Of a stretch of DNA of 5,900 nucleotides, positions 5,273-5,900 are shown piece by piece. The position numbers and the translations under genes are program-made. The number at the start of each line of letters is the position of its first letter. Within the stretch, counting starts at the first letter, position 1. The stretch is from an uncultured Gammaproteobacteria bacterium (GTDB lineage: Bacteria; Pseudomonadota; Gammaproteobacteria; CAJQNE01): assembly GCA_905479545.1 (NCBI GenBank), contig CAJQNE010000212.1, positions 1 to 5,900 on the forward strand, written 5' to 3'. Below the pieces are notes generated by a model, which was given only the letters and a program-made list of their open reading frames with translations, had not been told where the DNA came from and did no database searches.

Positions 5273-5301
5273 ATTATGTAAATTGGTTCAGCCGATGCCA
5301 A
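5273..5301 (-). promoter_or_regulatory. Sigma70-type promoter of the secreted-protein gene
   Basis: On the minus strand, TTGGCA (5301-5296) and CATAAT (5278-5273) are separated by exactly 17 bp, each matching the consensus at five of six positions. Transcription would start near 5266, leaving a leader of about 150 bases before the ATG at 5113. The leader includes a GCCTTTTT/AAAAAGGC hairpin (5211-5234). Confidence 0.65.
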
Positions 5302-5462
5302 CGGGGTTAGAGCTTCGTTGGGTGGTGTGACGAATAAACCTTTGAGAATGCTAAAAGTCCGCGCGAACGGATGGTGCTGTATCTCTGGATATGGCTAAAC
5401 CAGCAGGGGAGAAGTGCAGCGAAAGTAATACCCTAGCTTTGCCGCGTTTGTATCAGGCATAA

Positions 5463-5493
5463 AAAAAACCGGCTTCAGCGAAGTCGGTTTTTT
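5463..5493. terminator. Intrinsic terminator downstream of the PEP-CTERM protein gene
   Basis: CCGGCTTC-AGC-GAAGTCGG (5469-5487) forms an 8-bp stem with one G-U pair, flanked by an A-run on the left and TTTTTT on the right, so either strand has a U-tract. It lies about 33 bases beyond the stop of the minus-strand gene ending at 5527, which it most likely serves. Its core is nearly the same as that of the terminator at 4569-4615. Confidence 0.87.
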
Positions 5494-5526
5494 GGTACTA
5501 CGCGAGCTGTTAGGCAGGCTTTAGTT

Positions 5527-5900
5527 CTACAGCGCTCTGCGGCGACGCATTAGGGCAACACCAAATACCATTAACAACAGCGTAGCCGGCGAAGGTACAG
5601 CGGCGGCACGGTTAGCACCACCCACTGCGGCTAACGACGTTACTTCTTGCTGAGTAAGGGTGCCGGTGAAAATTTCGAGGAAGCTAAAAATACCGGCTGC
5701 CTGCGGGTCAGTCGTTTCATTGTCGTCGCGTAAGAACGACAGGCTGTCGGCAGTAATAAGCGCTTCGCCATTGGCGTCCAATGTTCCCGGTGCAAACTGA
5801 GCCACACCGTCTAGGTAGGCCTGTATGCCTTCGTTGCGGTCACGAGTAAAGGCAAAGTGGTACGTACGGTCGGGCTGGTAAACCTGAGTACCGAATGCGC
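5527..5900 (-). CDS. LamG-like exported protein with PEP-CTERM-type sorting signal, C-terminal part
   Basis: The frame is open to the right edge and gives 123 residues; the N-terminus lies beyond the window. A GTG at 5805 is internal, because homologous-looking sequence continues upstream (RTYHFAFTRDRNEGIQAYLDGVAQF). That segment, followed by LSFLRDD and FSFLEIFTGTLTQQEVTSLA, resembles the last strands of a LamG/concanavalin-A-like jelly-roll domain, where a Y-x-DG turn and a final helix-like T..EV..L are usual. The C-terminus AVPSPATLLLMVFGVALMRRRRAL is tripartite: a VPSPAT motif (variant of V-P-E-P), a hydrophobic segment and a basic cluster. This is the layout of PEP-CTERM signals, processed by an EpsH/XrtA-type exosortase before the protein reaches the cell surface or exopolysaccharide. 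No exosortase is in the window. Domain assignment is moderately sure, the sorting signal strongly so. Confidence 0.85.
   Translation of the reverse strand, partial: AFGTQVYQPDRTYHFAFTRDRNEGIQAYLDGVAQFAPGTLDANGEALITADSLSFLRDDNETTDPQAAGIFSFLEIFTGTLTQQEVTSLAAVGGANRAAAVPSPATLLLMVFGVALMRRRRAL

Noticed and set aside
5267..5462. Small genes between the two minus-strand genes
   Set aside because: Only very short frames (under about 25 codons) without convincing ribosome binding sites are present; apart from the promoter at 5273-5301 and the adjoining terminator I see nothing in this stretch.
1..5900. tRNA or rRNA genes
   Set aside because: I recognised no cloverleaf, CCA end with T-loop, or rRNA segment on either strand.

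Overview
The window looks like a chromosomal segment of a marine-type gammaproteobacterium. The evidence is the divergent yicC/rph pair, the rph-rdgB-hemW cluster, a zinc-type rpmE, a small CPXCG cysteine-rich protein, and a protein ending in a PEP-CTERM-like sorting signal. A Cellvibrionales- or Alteromonadales-like host is my inference from this mix, not a demonstrated placement.

Left part (1-2953): conserved housekeeping genes. The 5' portion of yicC runs leftward off the window. A short divergent promoter region (313-449) separates it from rph (RNase PH), rdgB (ITP/XTP pyrophosphatase) and hemW (radical-SAM heme chaperone), which are co-directional, 15 and 29 bases apart, and probably form one operon. 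They serve RNA 3'-end processing, nucleotide-pool sanitation and heme handling.

Middle (2954-3845): about 890 bases with no gene, almost wholly repeats. There is a 25-bp direct repeat pair, then a 337-bp unit present twice in exact tandem (11 substitutions, no indels), followed by the first 20 bases of a third copy. Each unit begins with a perfect CCCTCTCCC/GGGAGAGGG palindrome. Each carries a REPIN-like pair of inverted REP hairpins with GTAG heads, flanked by an inverted pair of about 30-bp arms. No transposase is visible.

Right-middle (3846-4615): a 65-residue CPXCG protein gene, then a 144-bp symmetric inverted-repeat element that starts inside its stop codon. Next come the rpmE promoter, a structured 5' leader, rpmE itself, and a strong bidirectional terminator shared with the convergent gene on the right.

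Right end (4616-5900), minus strand: a small predicted secreted protein of unknown function, with a good sigma70-type promoter and a leader of about 150 bases. A second terminator follows, closely related in sequence to the first. Last is the C-terminal part of a LamG-like, PEP-CTERM-tailed exported protein that continues beyond the window.

I see no clear new multi-gene system. The most interesting material is the repeat mosaic at 2985-3739 and the symmetric palindromic element at 4042-4185.
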